A DNA stretch of 64,000 nt, from the NCBI GenBank assembly GCA_965221465.1, contig OZ244892.1, positions 4,588,001 to 4,652,000 of the forward strand, given 5' to 3'. Of this stretch, positions 8,503-16,953 are shown in pieces. Both the position numbers and the translations under genes were made by a program. Source of the DNA: Azophilus sp965221465. GTDB lineage: Bacteria > Pseudomonadota > Gammaproteobacteria > Pseudomonadales > Azotimanducaceae. The first letter of the stretch is position 1, and every line of letters starts with the position of its first letter. The notes under the pieces are model-generated. The model saw only the letters and a list, made by a program, of their open reading frames with translations, ran no database searches and was not told the origin of the DNA.

Positions 8503-11154
8503 TCAATTGAAGCGATAACCTACGCCCAATAGCAGGTTGCGACCCTGCACGGACCGGCCGATGAAGCCGTCCGACGTGGAGCCGGCGCCTGGGAAAGCAT
8601 TTCCGGCGTTGCCCTCGATACGGACGATGGCATCTTCGTCCGTGAAGTTATGGATACTGAGCCGCGCGTACCATTTGCCGCTTGCGCTTTCGAAAATCGC
8701 GTTGGCGTCCCACTTGGTATAGGCGGCCAGTTTGGCTGAATTGTCGTCGAATGCGTACACGCTTCCTACGCGCCTCGCGTTCAGATAGAACAACAGTTCT
8801 CCATAGTTTCCGATTGCCAACGTGTAAGATGCGCCCATGTTGAACAAGGACTTCGGTTGATTGGCGATTCTGTTGCCGTCGAGGTTCGTGAGCCCGGCCA
8901 GCGCCATGTCGAGTTCCGACTGCGTTGCTTCACTGCCGGGTGGCAACGTAGCCGAAGCCGCACTGGCAAATTCCGGTGACTGGGTGGTTCCGCTGAAGGT
9001 AATGTCGAGTGCATCGGTGATCGACCAGGTTGCTTCAATCTCAATGCCTCGAGATTGCTTGTCGGTTTGCAGTCGTGCCACCGTGTCGATTCCACCGAGG
9101 ACGATCCCGCGGTCTTGAACGTCTCCTTCTTGCGTCATGTCGAAAAGGTTGGCGGCGATGTCGAAAGAATCAGCCTGAAAGCGAAGCCCCAGCTCCACAA
9201 CCTCGGTTTTTGTCGCGCCGTTCGGGGCTGGCAAGTACCCTTCCGTATAGCGGGCATAAGCACCGAGGTTTTCGGTTACCAGGTAGTTTACTCCCAAGGT
9301 GTAACTGTCTTCCTTGGTCGACCAGTCATCCCACTGCGTGAACGGGCCGTTGAAACCGAAAATGGCCAACTGAGCCGGGCTGACCGCCGAGCCGGGAGCC
9401 GGAATGGGTTCATCGGCGCCGTAAACCTGCCCGTTTGGCGTGCCGCCGATTCTGAAGCTGAACTTGTCGCGGCGCATACCGGCATCCACGGTGAGGTTTT
9501 CCCATTGCACTTCGTATGTCATGTAGGCCGCGTTGATCTTCCAGTTCAGCTTTTCCCGCCCCAACCAGTGATTGTGGGTCAGATAACCCTGGTCGGTCAG
9601 CGTATAGGGATTGCCGTCGTCGCCCATCACATTGACGTCGATGCGGCTGGCCTGCGGTTTCACGTCGATCAGCCGGAAGGACTGGCGGTTGTTCTGTTTG
9701 CGGTCGTAATCCAGATAGTAGTAGCCGAAAGATGCGAAGTGCGAGAGATTTCCTGTATAGAACGACAAGTTGAGTTCGAGGTCTTGCTGAAAACTGCTTT
9801 GCGGATTGAACTGATTGAATGCCGCAATGGGCATGAACAACCCGTTGCCATTGGCAAGTTGAGCGTGTGTCGATGCGGCATTGCCTGCCATTGCATTGAC
9901 AATGCCGGCGTCGAGTACCGATCCCGCCTGGTTGGTCAGGGTATAGGACACGGGAGAAACACCGGCAGGCAAGGCGAAGCCGTATCCGCCGACGCCTGGC
10001 CCGAGCGCTCCGATGTTCCAGGGAACTCCGAACAACATGTTCGAGACGATTTCATCGCCGGTCTGTATGTCGCCGTTGAGAAAGAATCCGGCGGAGTAAT
10101 AGCCGGAGAATCCGGATTCGTCGTCGGTGTAGCGATTGCGGCTGATGAACTCCAGATCGGCATCGCCCCATTGCCAGCTTTTGACCAACTCCGTGCCGAA
10201 GTAGCTCATTTCGCTGTCATTGCCGTCTTCGAGGTCGAGCTCGCAGACCTCCCGGACGGCGCAATATGTCGAGGATTGAATGATTTCCGGACCCAGGAGC
10301 GACCCCGTGGTCACGTCGGGGCCGCCGGGAATGCGTTGGGGGTCGTCCGCGCTGCCCAGAAGGGGAGTGCCCAGGTAGACAATGGCGCTTTCCTTGAAAT
10401 GCCGGCCGGAAACCTTGAGGTGGCCGGTATCGTCGGCGAACCGGTACTTGAGGTTTCCATACAGGTTGGTACCGGTATTGGCATCGAAGCCGACATCCCG
10501 AATACCTTCGTCAGTCGTATAGTGCCCCGCTACGGAGTATGTGAGTTGGTCGCTGAGCGGCCCTCCGAACCAGAACTCGCCGCGCACCATGCCGAAGTCG
10601 GAAGTCTGGAAAAAGACGTCGCCCTCATGTTCATCGAGCGAACCCTCGCGATACCGGAAATTGACAACCGCGCCGATGGCGGCAGTCCTCAGGATCGGTG
10701 CATTGCCTCCCCGCACGACATCGATGCCGGCCGTTGCGGTGTTGGAGATACGATAGAGGAAGTCGGGAGCGTCCCGGGTGATTGGCAGCCCGTCCTCCTC
10801 GAACTCCAGGAATTGAGTGCCCCCGGCCCCGATTCCGCGGAAGCGGAAGTCGTTGTTGGTATTGCCGAGTGCGTTGTTCGTTTGCAACGAAGGTACGGCG
10901 AGCAGCGCGTCAGCCACGCTGCGCGGCGCCGACCGGCGAAGCTCCTCATCGCTGATCTTGGTAAATGGCACGGCTGCATCGATCAGCCGGATCTGGCGAT
11001 TGCCGATGACGACAATCTCTTCGAATACGAGCTGGGCCTCCTCGGCATCCCCAGTCGCTTCCTGTGCAGTTATTGCTCGAGGCACTGAAACCGCGAGCAG
11101 CGCGAACAGAATATGAGCGAACAGAAATCGAAATGTACGAATCACGTGTCTCAT
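8503..11154 (-). CDS. TonB-dependent outer-membrane receptor (glycoside uptake)
   Basis: Outer-membrane beta-barrel that takes up large or scarce substrates with TonB energy. The 883-aa product has a signal peptide (MRHVIRTF to about residue 35), a TonB-box-like FEEIVVIGNR, a plug domain with FRFRGIGAGG, and a long barrel ending in an aromatic-containing strand (LLGVGYRFN). I chose the ATG at 11154 rather than the upstream one because AGGGAGAA lies just before it. It is first in the operon with two glycosidases and an ABC importer, so it probably imports the oligosaccharide that GH32 cleaves. A LacI-type operator lies about 400 bp upstream. Confidence 0.92.
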   Translation of the reverse strand: MRHVIRTFRFLFAHILFALLAVSVPRAITAQEATGDAEEAQLVFEEIVVIGNRQIRLIDAAVPFTKISDEELRRSAPRSVADALLAVPSLQTNNALGNTNNDFRFRGIGAGGTQFLEFEEDGLPITRDAPDFLYRISNTATAGIDVVRGGNAPILRTAAIGAVVNFRYREGSLDEHEGDVFFQTSDFGMVRGEFWFGGPLSDQLTYSVAGHYTTDEGIRDVGFDANTGTNLYGNLKYRFADDTGHLKVSGRHFKESAIVYLGTPLLGSADDPQRIPGGPDVTTGSLLGPEIIQSSTYCAVREVCELDLEDGNDSEMSYFGTELVKSWQWGDADLEFISRNRYTDDESGFSGYYSAGFFLNGDIQTGDEIVSNMLFGVPWNIGALGPGVGGYGFALPAGVSPVSYTLTNQAGSVLDAGIVNAMAGNAASTHAQLANGNGLFMPIAAFNQFNPQSSFQQDLELNLSFYTGNLSHFASFGYYYLDYDRKQNNRQSFRLIDVKPQASRIDVNVMGDDGNPYTLTDQGYLTHNHWLGREKLNWKINAAYMTYEVQWENLTVDAGMRRDKFSFRIGGTPNGQVYGADEPIPAPGSAVSPAQLAIFGFNGPFTQWDDWSTKEDSYTLGVNYLVTENLGAYARYTEGYLPAPNGATKTEVVELGLRFQADSFDIAANLFDMTQEGDVQDRGIVLGGIDTVARLQTDKQSRGIEIEATWSITDALDITFSGTTQSPEFASAASATLPPGSEATQSELDMALAGLTNLDGNRIANQPKSLFNMGASYTLAIGNYGELLFYLNARRVGSVYAFDDNSAKLAAYTKWDANAIFESASGKWYARLSIHNFTDEDAIVRIEGNAGNAFPGAGSTSDGFIGRSVQGRNLLLGVGYRFN

Positions 11155-11681
11155 GGGGTTCTCCCTGTTTCTCGACAATGAAAAACTGCGGCCAAGATGA
11201 CTAAATCTCCTTGATTTTTCTGCGCAAGACTCTAGTCACCCATTGCGGATAGCCGGAATCTGGCGCCACCACCAGTTACTGCGACTGCTTCAAGATTCGA
11301 TTGCCCGGCTGCGCCGAAAGCGCTCTGAGCAAGGGTCGCCGCGGACTATCCGTTAGCGGCACTTGCTGCAACGGCTAAAGCTCGAGATTTTTTGCTTCGC
11401 TGCTCTCTTTGGTGGCTCCTTGGTAGTTGGTAGCGACCCGACGGAGGGAACTGCATGCACACTCCGTATTGCGGTAGCCCGTAGCTTATAGATGAAATTG
11501 CACCGAAATGCAACAGTTGCTGCAAATGCCTTCTAAGACATTGTTTTTATTATTGCAACCGTTTGCATTTCACTAAAACCGCATGCCACACTGCAGTTTC
11601 CGGTCGTGCACGACAACCCGAGTAAAGGCGGACAGGAGAGCCGGCAGTCGAGCTCGTCGGGTGGAAATGCCGAGTTGCGCA
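11155..11681. promoter_or_regulatory. Intergenic control region upstream of the TonB receptor
   Basis: This 527-bp stretch separates the LacI gene stop from the receptor start and has no convincing gene. It contains the LacI-type palindrome at 11554-11567 and related TGCAA/TTGCA half-sites around 11500-11526 (for example ATGCAACAGTTGCTGCAA). It is AT-richer near 11540-11580. It most likely holds the promoter of the eight-gene glycoside operon. Confidence 0.55.
11554..11567. promoter_or_regulatory. LacI/GalR-family operator
   Basis: The 14-bp site reads TGCAAACGGTTGCA on the minus strand, a palindrome apart from one central position pair, and fits the TGNAANCGNTTNCA pattern recognised by LacI/GalR repressors through the central CG. 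The adjacent lacI-type gene is the obvious candidate regulator. Confidence 0.7.
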
Positions 11682-12722
11682 CTAGGTGACCGCACCGCAG
11701 GAGCGACGCACAACGAGTTCCTGAGGAAGTGTATCGGACGAAACTGTTTCACCGGCAGCCATGGCGAGAACCTTGTCGACCAGAATTGCACCGGACTGGC
11801 GAATGTTCTGGCGCACGGTCGTCAAGCTAGGGCTGAAGCAACTGGCGAGCGTAACATCGTCGTATCCCACGACGGATACCTGCCCGGGCACTTCAATTCC
11901 ATGGTCGTGGAGTGCCGCGATGGCTCTCATTGCGAGGACGTCGCTGGTACCAAATACGGCATCGAACTCGAGCCCGCTTTCAATGCATCGCCGCATGGCG
12001 TCGTACGCCGAAAGCCGGTCGTATTGTGTCGAAACGATCAACTCCGAGCGGAACGGAATGCCCGCCCGTTCGAGCTCTTTGCAATAGCCGTCGTAGCGCA
12101 GTTTGGGTTCAACCATCGTGACGTCACCGAAAAACACGATTCGTTTTCTTCCCAGGTTGATGAGGTGACGTGTTGCCGAACGCGCTCCGCCAATGTTGTC
12201 CCCACCGACGGAACAGTAGTTTTGATCGTCGAAGCGAGCACCCCAGACGACGAGCGGCGCGTTGGTTTCGGCCATGGCGTTGAGCTCGTTGTGAAAGCGC
12301 TGCTGTCCCACGACAATTACGCCCTCCACGTTGCGGGCATCGAAGCGCTCACGCATGAGATCGGGCGCGGCAAGGGCAACCTTGGAAAGCAGCAGATTGA
12401 AATCTCGATCGCTGAGACTGTCGGCAATCGAAGCGATAAGATCCATCACGAAGGGGTCGGCGAACATGGGCGCCCCTGCGGCGCTGAGGGGGACCAGCAC
12501 CTTTACGGTACCCGTGCGCTGCTGCCGCAACTGGCTTGCCGCAGTATTGATCTGGTAATTGTGATCCTGGGCGATCTGACGGATTTTGACTTTCGTCTGT
12601 TCCGAAACAAGATTGCTGTCTGCAAGCGCCCGGGAAACGGTCGATTTCGAAACGCCCGCGAGATGGGCGATATCCACCATTTTCATATCAGGCGATGCGC
12701 CGTTTGTCTTTTTGCGCGGCAT
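11682..12722 (-). CDS. LacI-family transcriptional regulator
   Basis: DNA-binding repressor, 346 aa. The N-terminal helix-turn-helix is clear (DIAHLAGVSKSTVSRALAD) with the hinge helix AASQLRQQRTG, followed by a periplasmic-binding-protein-like effector domain. It lies between the glycoside operon and the divergent sugar kinase, so it most likely represses both until its sugar effector is present. The start shown leaves only 14 bp to the divergent kinase start. An internal ATG at 12686 (MKMVDIAHLAG) is a plausible alternative that would give room for promoters. Confidence 0.92.
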   Translation of the reverse strand: MPRKKTNGASPDMKMVDIAHLAGVSKSTVSRALADSNLVSEQTKVKIRQIAQDHNYQINTAASQLRQQRTGTVKVLVPLSAAGAPMFADPFVMDLIASIADSLSDRDFNLLLSKVALAAPDLMRERFDARNVEGVIVVGQQRFHNELNAMAETNAPLVVWGARFDDQNYCSVGGDNIGGARSATRHLINLGRKRIVFFGDVTMVEPKLRYDGYCKELERAGIPFRSELIVSTQYDRLSAYDAMRRCIESGLEFDAVFGTSDVLAMRAIAALHDHGIEVPGQVSVVGYDDVTLASCFSPSLTTVRQNIRQSGAILVDKVLAMAAGETVSSDTLPQELVVRRSCGAVT

Positions 12723-12736
12723 GGGGACGGGAAACC

Positions 12737-13645
12737 ATGAATCGGAATAACAACCATTATAGTGCGATGTGTTTTGGTGAGGTACTTTGGGACGAACTCC
12801 CTTCCGGGACGGTACCCGGTGGCGCGCCGCTCAACGTGGCATACCACTTGACAAAACTCGGTGGTACAGGTGCCGTCCTGAGCAGTATCGGCGCAGACGA
12901 ATTGGGCCAGGATCTTGTTGAATGGATGAGGGCCAACGGCCTTCCCACCGAACTGATAAGCACCGATTCGAGTTGTGCCACCGGCCGCGTGCGGGTCACC
13001 CTGACCGATGGCATACCCACCTACCGGATCATGGAAAACGCAGCGTGGGATGCGATCGACGCAGACCGCGTGTTGAACAGCCCACAGCTCGATTACGATG
13101 CCATTGTCTTTGGCAGCTTGGCCCAACGCTCTTCTCGGAACCGGGAAACTCTCAACAAACTGTTCAGCAAGTTCCCGAATTCGCAGCGCGTGTTCGATGT
13201 CAACCTTCGCCCCCCGCACTCGAAGATCGATCGCGTCAAGGAGTTGCTTCATGAATGCGACCTGGTCAAGGTCAACGAAGACGAGTTATGGGAATTAGCA
13301 GGTGGCGAGGCCCAAGCCGGGCGAGTCGAAGTAACGGTACGCCGACTGGCAGCGAACTTCGATTGTCGAACCATCTGTGTCACCCAGGGTAGTCGCGGCG
13401 CGGCTCTGCTCTTCGACAACCACTGGTTCAGTGTTGAAGCGTCGCCCGTTGAAGCCGAAGACACCGTGGGTGCCGGGGACGCGTTTCTTGCCGGGCTGTT
13501 GTTGGGTCTTTTCGAGCAAGAATCCGATCCCGGGGCAGCCCTTCAACGAGCTGCTGGACTGGCAGGATTTATCGTAACCAGGCGAGGGGCGACACCAGAT
13601 TACGAATGGGCCGAAGTCGCGAAAACCAGGCGTGATCCTGCTTGA
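12737..13645 (+). CDS. PfkB-family sugar kinase, probable fructokinase
   Basis: Phosphorylates a sugar, probably fructose released by GH32, at the expense of ATP. The 302-aa product has the N-terminal GGAPLNVA substrate-side motif (near residues 30-38) and the C-terminal DTVGAGDAF motif with the catalytic Asp. The start at 12737 follows GGGACGGGAAA. A longer frame from 12695 would overlap the lacI start. It is divergent from lacI and is the only plus-strand member of the cassette. The exact sugar is inferred from context. Confidence 0.9.
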   Translation: MNRNNNHYSAMCFGEVLWDELPSGTVPGGAPLNVAYHLTKLGGTGAVLSSIGADELGQDLVEWMRANGLPTELISTDSSCATGRVRVTLTDGIPTYRIMENAAWDAIDADRVLNSPQLDYDAIVFGSLAQRSSRNRETLNKLFSKFPNSQRVFDVNLRPPHSKIDRVKELLHECDLVKVNEDELWELAGGEAQAGRVEVTVRRLAANFDCRTICVTQGSRGAALLFDNHWFSVEASPVEAEDTVGAGDAFLAGLLLGLFEQESDPGAALQRAAGLAGFIVTRRGATPDYEWAEVAKTRRDPA

Positions 13646-13655
13646 ATTCTAGCCC

Positions 13656-13820
13656 GCATCCGTCACCAACTTTCGTCGCGAGGGCGTCGAGGCGTCGCGC
13701 AAGCGCGGCGGCGCGGACCCGAGGCCGATGGAGGCATACTTGACGGCATGTCAAATCGGCTGAGGGAGCACGGCTGCGTTTACGCGAATGCATCGGCGTC
13801 CGCAGCAGGACGTCGGTGAG
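13656..13820. repeat. Dispersed inverted-repeat element, copy B
   Basis: The left end (13656-13686) matches copies A and C, and the right end (13789-13820) repeats in inverted sense, so the whole looks like a small element with GCATCCGTCACC-type and GGTGA-type termini. The right arm including CACGGCTGCGTTTACGCG also matches the reverse complement of 24159-24180. It begins 10 bp after the sugar kinase stop and contains no gene. Confidence 0.7.
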
Positions 13821-13870
13821 ATATCCGGGTCAGGTGCTTGGCGATTCAGGTGAGGAAGGAGTGCCCGACC

Positions 13871-14566
13871 TTAGAAGCTGTTCATCAAAGCCTTGGTTTC
13901 GCGCGAGACTGGTGCGCTCAACAGGCCGACCAGCGCGTCTACAAGGTTATGCAGGAACAGATCGGATTGTTGGCCTCGAAAGGCGTTTTTCTGCTTTGCC
14001 TGGTGATACATCGACGCAGAGCACAGCATGATCGCTGCTTCCATGCGCTTGCGGTACGTTTCCTCGTCCAAGTGCGGTAGGGCCTTTCTGAGCAAGGCAC
14101 CGATCTGTTGTCCGCTCGAGCCCCCGCCGCCTTTCCTGGAAACTGCTTTCAAGGGCGATGCATCGGAAATCGCCAATTCATGCCCGAACGCTTTGACGTA
14201 GCGTCGAAATTCGACGTTTGCGCGTGCGAGTTGAAAGGTGGGTTCGACCATTAGCGCGCAGAGCTGACGCAAGGATGGCTCGGATGATTTCTCGAGTACC
14301 GCGGATAGAGAATCTGCGCGCTTTGCCTGCACCTGTTTGGACCGCTCGGCATGAATCGCTTCCAGCAGACGGGTCAGGTTCTTGAAGTGATACTGCAGCG
14401 CAGATTCGTTCTTCTGGCCAGCGACGGCAACGATTTCTCTTATCGAGAGATTCTCCATGCCCCCTTCTGCGATCAACTTCTCTGCGGCACGCATGAGTGC
14501 GTACCTGGTTACTTCGCTCCGTGCGCGACGACTGCCGATTGATTGATCTACTGCTGCTTTCTGCAT
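13871..14566 (-). CDS. TetR-family transcriptional regulator
   Basis: A 231-aa regulator with an N-terminal TetR helix-turn-helix (NLSIREIVAVAGQKNESALQ, about residues 39-58) followed by an all-helical ligand domain. The KNESALQYHF stretch replaces the more usual SKGTLYYHF. It is the third gene after a GST-like and an MBL-fold gene on the same strand and may control that operon; an inverted repeat upstream of the GST gene (16759-16775) is a candidate operator. The ligand is unknown. Confidence 0.88.
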   Translation of the reverse strand: MQKAAVDQSIGSRRARSEVTRYALMRAAEKLIAEGGMENLSIREIVAVAGQKNESALQYHFKNLTRLLEAIHAERSKQVQAKRADSLSAVLEKSSEPSLRQLCALMVEPTFQLARANVEFRRYVKAFGHELAISDASPLKAVSRKGGGGSSGQQIGALLRKALPHLDEETYRKRMEAAIMLCSASMYHQAKQKNAFRGQQSDLFLHNLVDALVGLLSAPVSRETKALMNSF

Positions 14567-14643
14567 TGGCCCTATGCTCTATGCGCGATCTTGTTGGCGA
14601 CCCGCCAGATTCTGTCCTGTCCCCAGTACGCAAAAGTTCATTC

Positions 14644-15687
14644 TCAGGGTTCACTGATGATGATCTCGCTGGAATCCGGTGGCAGATCGAAGGTTTGCAA
14701 GTCGTTCGCGACGATGACGTCATCAGGCAGACCGCGCATGAACATTTTCGCAGCAAGTGCATTCGCCGGCACCGGCACCATGTGATAGAACACCAGTTGC
14801 TTGACCCCGGCCTCTCTCGCGCGGTCGGGAATCGTCGTGCTGTCGGCATGATAGTCGATGACGTCGGTCATGATCGTTGGCATGACGGGGATGTCAGCTT
14901 CGGTGGCTGTCGAGATCATGGGGTCGAGCAGGGTGCGTGACAGCGCGTCATGCAACAACACGTCGGAGCCCTTGGCGACATCGAAAAGGCGTTCAGTTGC
15001 GTTGGTGTCTCCGGAGATCACCACCGACCGTCCACGATAGTCCACGCGGTAGCCCACCGCTGGTTCAACAGGGGGATGCTCTACCAGAAAAGAGGTAATC
15101 GTGAGCAGATCGTCTTGCCAGACAATACCGTCGGTTGGGGTGGTTTTCGCCTGCATGAACCCGCGCTCCGGCGCCAGTAGCTCGCTACCGTGATGCGCGG
15201 TGCGGTAGCCGCGATCAAGCTTGTAGGCTGTGTTGAACCCGTCTACTACTGTCTCTACCCCTTCCGGCCCATATACCGGAAGTGGGCCAGGCCGACCCTG
15301 TACCCATGAAGCCAGATTGACATCCGGTAAGCCGGCAATGTGGTCGGAGTGGTAGTGGGTCAGGAAGACGCCGTTTATCCGTACCATGGGCAGGCGCGCT
15401 TGCGCCAGGCGCATGGGTGAGCGTGCGCCGACGTCGAAGAGAAAGAAGTGCTCCGGGGTCACCACTGCAATACAGGCCTGGGCTCGATCAGGGTCGTTTC
15501 CCAGGGGCGAGGCGCTGCCGCACACGACCACCCGCAAACCATCGAACTCGTCAGCAGTACGGACCATGACCGCCTTTGCAGCGCGTTTGAACAGAGCGTC
15601 CTGCCCGGTGGCGGAGTAGAAGACGAATGCTGTTAATCCACCGACGAGCGCGGTAAGAATCAGTACGGTAGAAAGGACCTTCTTCAT
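14644..15687 (-). CDS. Membrane-anchored MBL-fold metal hydrolase (RNase Z-like)
   Basis: A 347-aa metallo-beta-lactamase-fold protein. It starts with a single N-terminal hydrophobic helix (residues 4-24), so it is exported or anchored. The metal motif is THYHSDH near residue 112, and a further metal-binding segment, ISGDTNATE, lies near 230. The overall pattern resembles the RNase Z/arylsulfatase-like branch, but export makes tRNA processing unlikely. The start codon directly follows the stop of the GST-like gene with no gap. The substrate is unknown. Confidence 0.85.
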   Translation of the reverse strand: MKKVLSTVLILTALVGGLTAFVFYSATGQDALFKRAAKAVMVRTADEFDGLRVVVCGSASPLGNDPDRAQACIAVVTPEHFFLFDVGARSPMRLAQARLPMVRINGVFLTHYHSDHIAGLPDVNLASWVQGRPGPLPVYGPEGVETVVDGFNTAYKLDRGYRTAHHGSELLAPERGFMQAKTTPTDGIVWQDDLLTITSFLVEHPPVEPAVGYRVDYRGRSVVISGDTNATERLFDVAKGSDVLLHDALSRTLLDPMISTATEADIPVMPTIMTDVIDYHADSTTIPDRAREAGVKQLVFYHMVPVPANALAAKMFMRGLPDDVIVANDLQTFDLPPDSSEIIISEP

Positions 15688-16728
15688 CTAGCAGTCATCC
15701 GGAAAGAGAACTGTCTCGCAGCCGGTCGCACCCAATATCTCATCCACTCGAGATTTTGCCGCCGCGTCGAGCTTCCGATACTCCTCGTTGATCCATTGCA
15801 GACATTTGGCCTGGTAAGGAAAAGTCGGCTGCTGCCACGGATCACCATCAATGGTGGTTTCCATCTGCGCCCGGCCAGCCTTTAATGCACTGGCGTTGGC
15901 GAGCAACACCGGTGCGTAGGTTCGACCAATTTCGGAGAGCAACTCCCCCAGTACACTCGATACCCGATCGACACTCATCCAGGCGTCTTCTGCGGCAGGT
16001 TGACCGCTGAGGTCATCGACCACTTCAGTCCAGGCATAGACGCGGGGAGCGAGGTCCAGACAGATGTCAGCGGGGGTTGGGTCGAACTTGGCCAGTTGGG
16101 TAAGCTGCGCGTATATTCCGAAATCGGCTGACGAAGGCCGACTGCCCAGCACGAATTTCTGCTTTTCGACAAGGCGGTCCATGACGTTGAGAAAGCGCTT
16201 GTAGCTGGCCTCGATCACGGGTGCGGTGGCGTCGTTCGAACCCACCACATAAAGCCGAGAGATCTGCCGCTGCGATACGTAGTCTTTGAGTTTTCTGAGC
16301 TCTATTGCCGATGCTTGGAGATTGTTCCAATGGGGCAGTACGGTACCGGCCTTGTCGATGTCCACATCGTAGTACCAGCGGTAGTGGAACATTGCCTTGG
16401 TCAACCATTCATCGGCGTAGTCTTCAATGAGATAGTTGAGAAAGCTCAGTACCGGATGCGTCGGAATCGCGGCTCGACCCGGAAACTCCGCCTCGAAACG
16501 ACGGATTAATGGGGTGGAATCTACGACAGCTTCCAGTTCGCCCTCCGCGTTGGGAAGATAGAACGTAGGCAGAAGATTGACCCGGGCTTCAGGAAGGCCC
16601 AGGGATTTACTCTGATCGCCGATCAGGAGTTGGTACGGGATATGACGAAATCGCAAATAGGCCAGCATTTTTCGGGTGTATGGCGAGCCGGGGGCGCCTT
16701 TGAGTTTGAGGGGTTCGTTCTGCGACAT
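15688..16728 (-). CDS. Glutathione S-transferase-like protein
   Basis: The N-terminal thioredoxin-like domain of the GST family is recognisable: LKGAPGSPYTRKMLAYLRFR with a PYTRK active-site region, then a helical C-terminal domain. At 346 aa it is longer than a standard 200-220-aa GST. I use the ATG at 16728 because AGGAGA lies 7 nt upstream; the frame opens earlier at 16803. It is first in a tight operon with the MBL-fold hydrolase and TetR regulator. Its role could be detoxification or conjugation of a hydrophobic compound; the substrate is unknown. Confidence 0.82.
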   Translation of the reverse strand: MSQNEPLKLKGAPGSPYTRKMLAYLRFRHIPYQLLIGDQSKSLGLPEARVNLLPTFYLPNAEGELEAVVDSTPLIRRFEAEFPGRAAIPTHPVLSFLNYLIEDYADEWLTKAMFHYRWYYDVDIDKAGTVLPHWNNLQASAIELRKLKDYVSQRQISRLYVVGSNDATAPVIEASYKRFLNVMDRLVEKQKFVLGSRPSSADFGIYAQLTQLAKFDPTPADICLDLAPRVYAWTEVVDDLSGQPAAEDAWMSVDRVSSVLGELLSEIGRTYAPVLLANASALKAGRAQMETTIDGDPWQQPTFPYQAKCLQWINEEYRKLDAAAKSRVDEILGATGCETVLFPDDC

Positions 16729-16758
16729 CGAAGATCTCCTGAACCAGAGCCTGACTAC

Positions 16759-16775
16759 ATAATGATAAACATTAT
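16759..16775. promoter_or_regulatory. Inverted repeat upstream of the GST operon
   Basis: A perfect ATAATG/CATTAT inverted repeat with a 5-nt spacer lies 31 bp upstream of the GST start. It is AT-rich in an otherwise GC-rich area, as expected for a TetR operator overlapping a promoter. The assignment to the TetR protein at 13871 is inference. Confidence 0.45.
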
Positions 16776-16953
16776 TATGAGCGGACTGAGCGTCGCAAAT
16801 CAATCGTCGCTGGCTCGCATCGCGTGTACGTGGGTTCAGTCAATCAGAGGCTTCCAGGCGGGGGGCATGTCGCCAAAATCGAGGTGGTCGTGAAGGGCAA
16901 TCTTCCGGTTGGGATTGGTGGCTCGGCAGCGGAGTCGGTGTCAGCGCCGGCGT

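Noticed and set aside
9055..11088. 677-aa plus-strand frame opposite the TonB receptor
   Set aside because: It is the antisense of a clear receptor gene, has no family features and arises from GC-rich codon bias.
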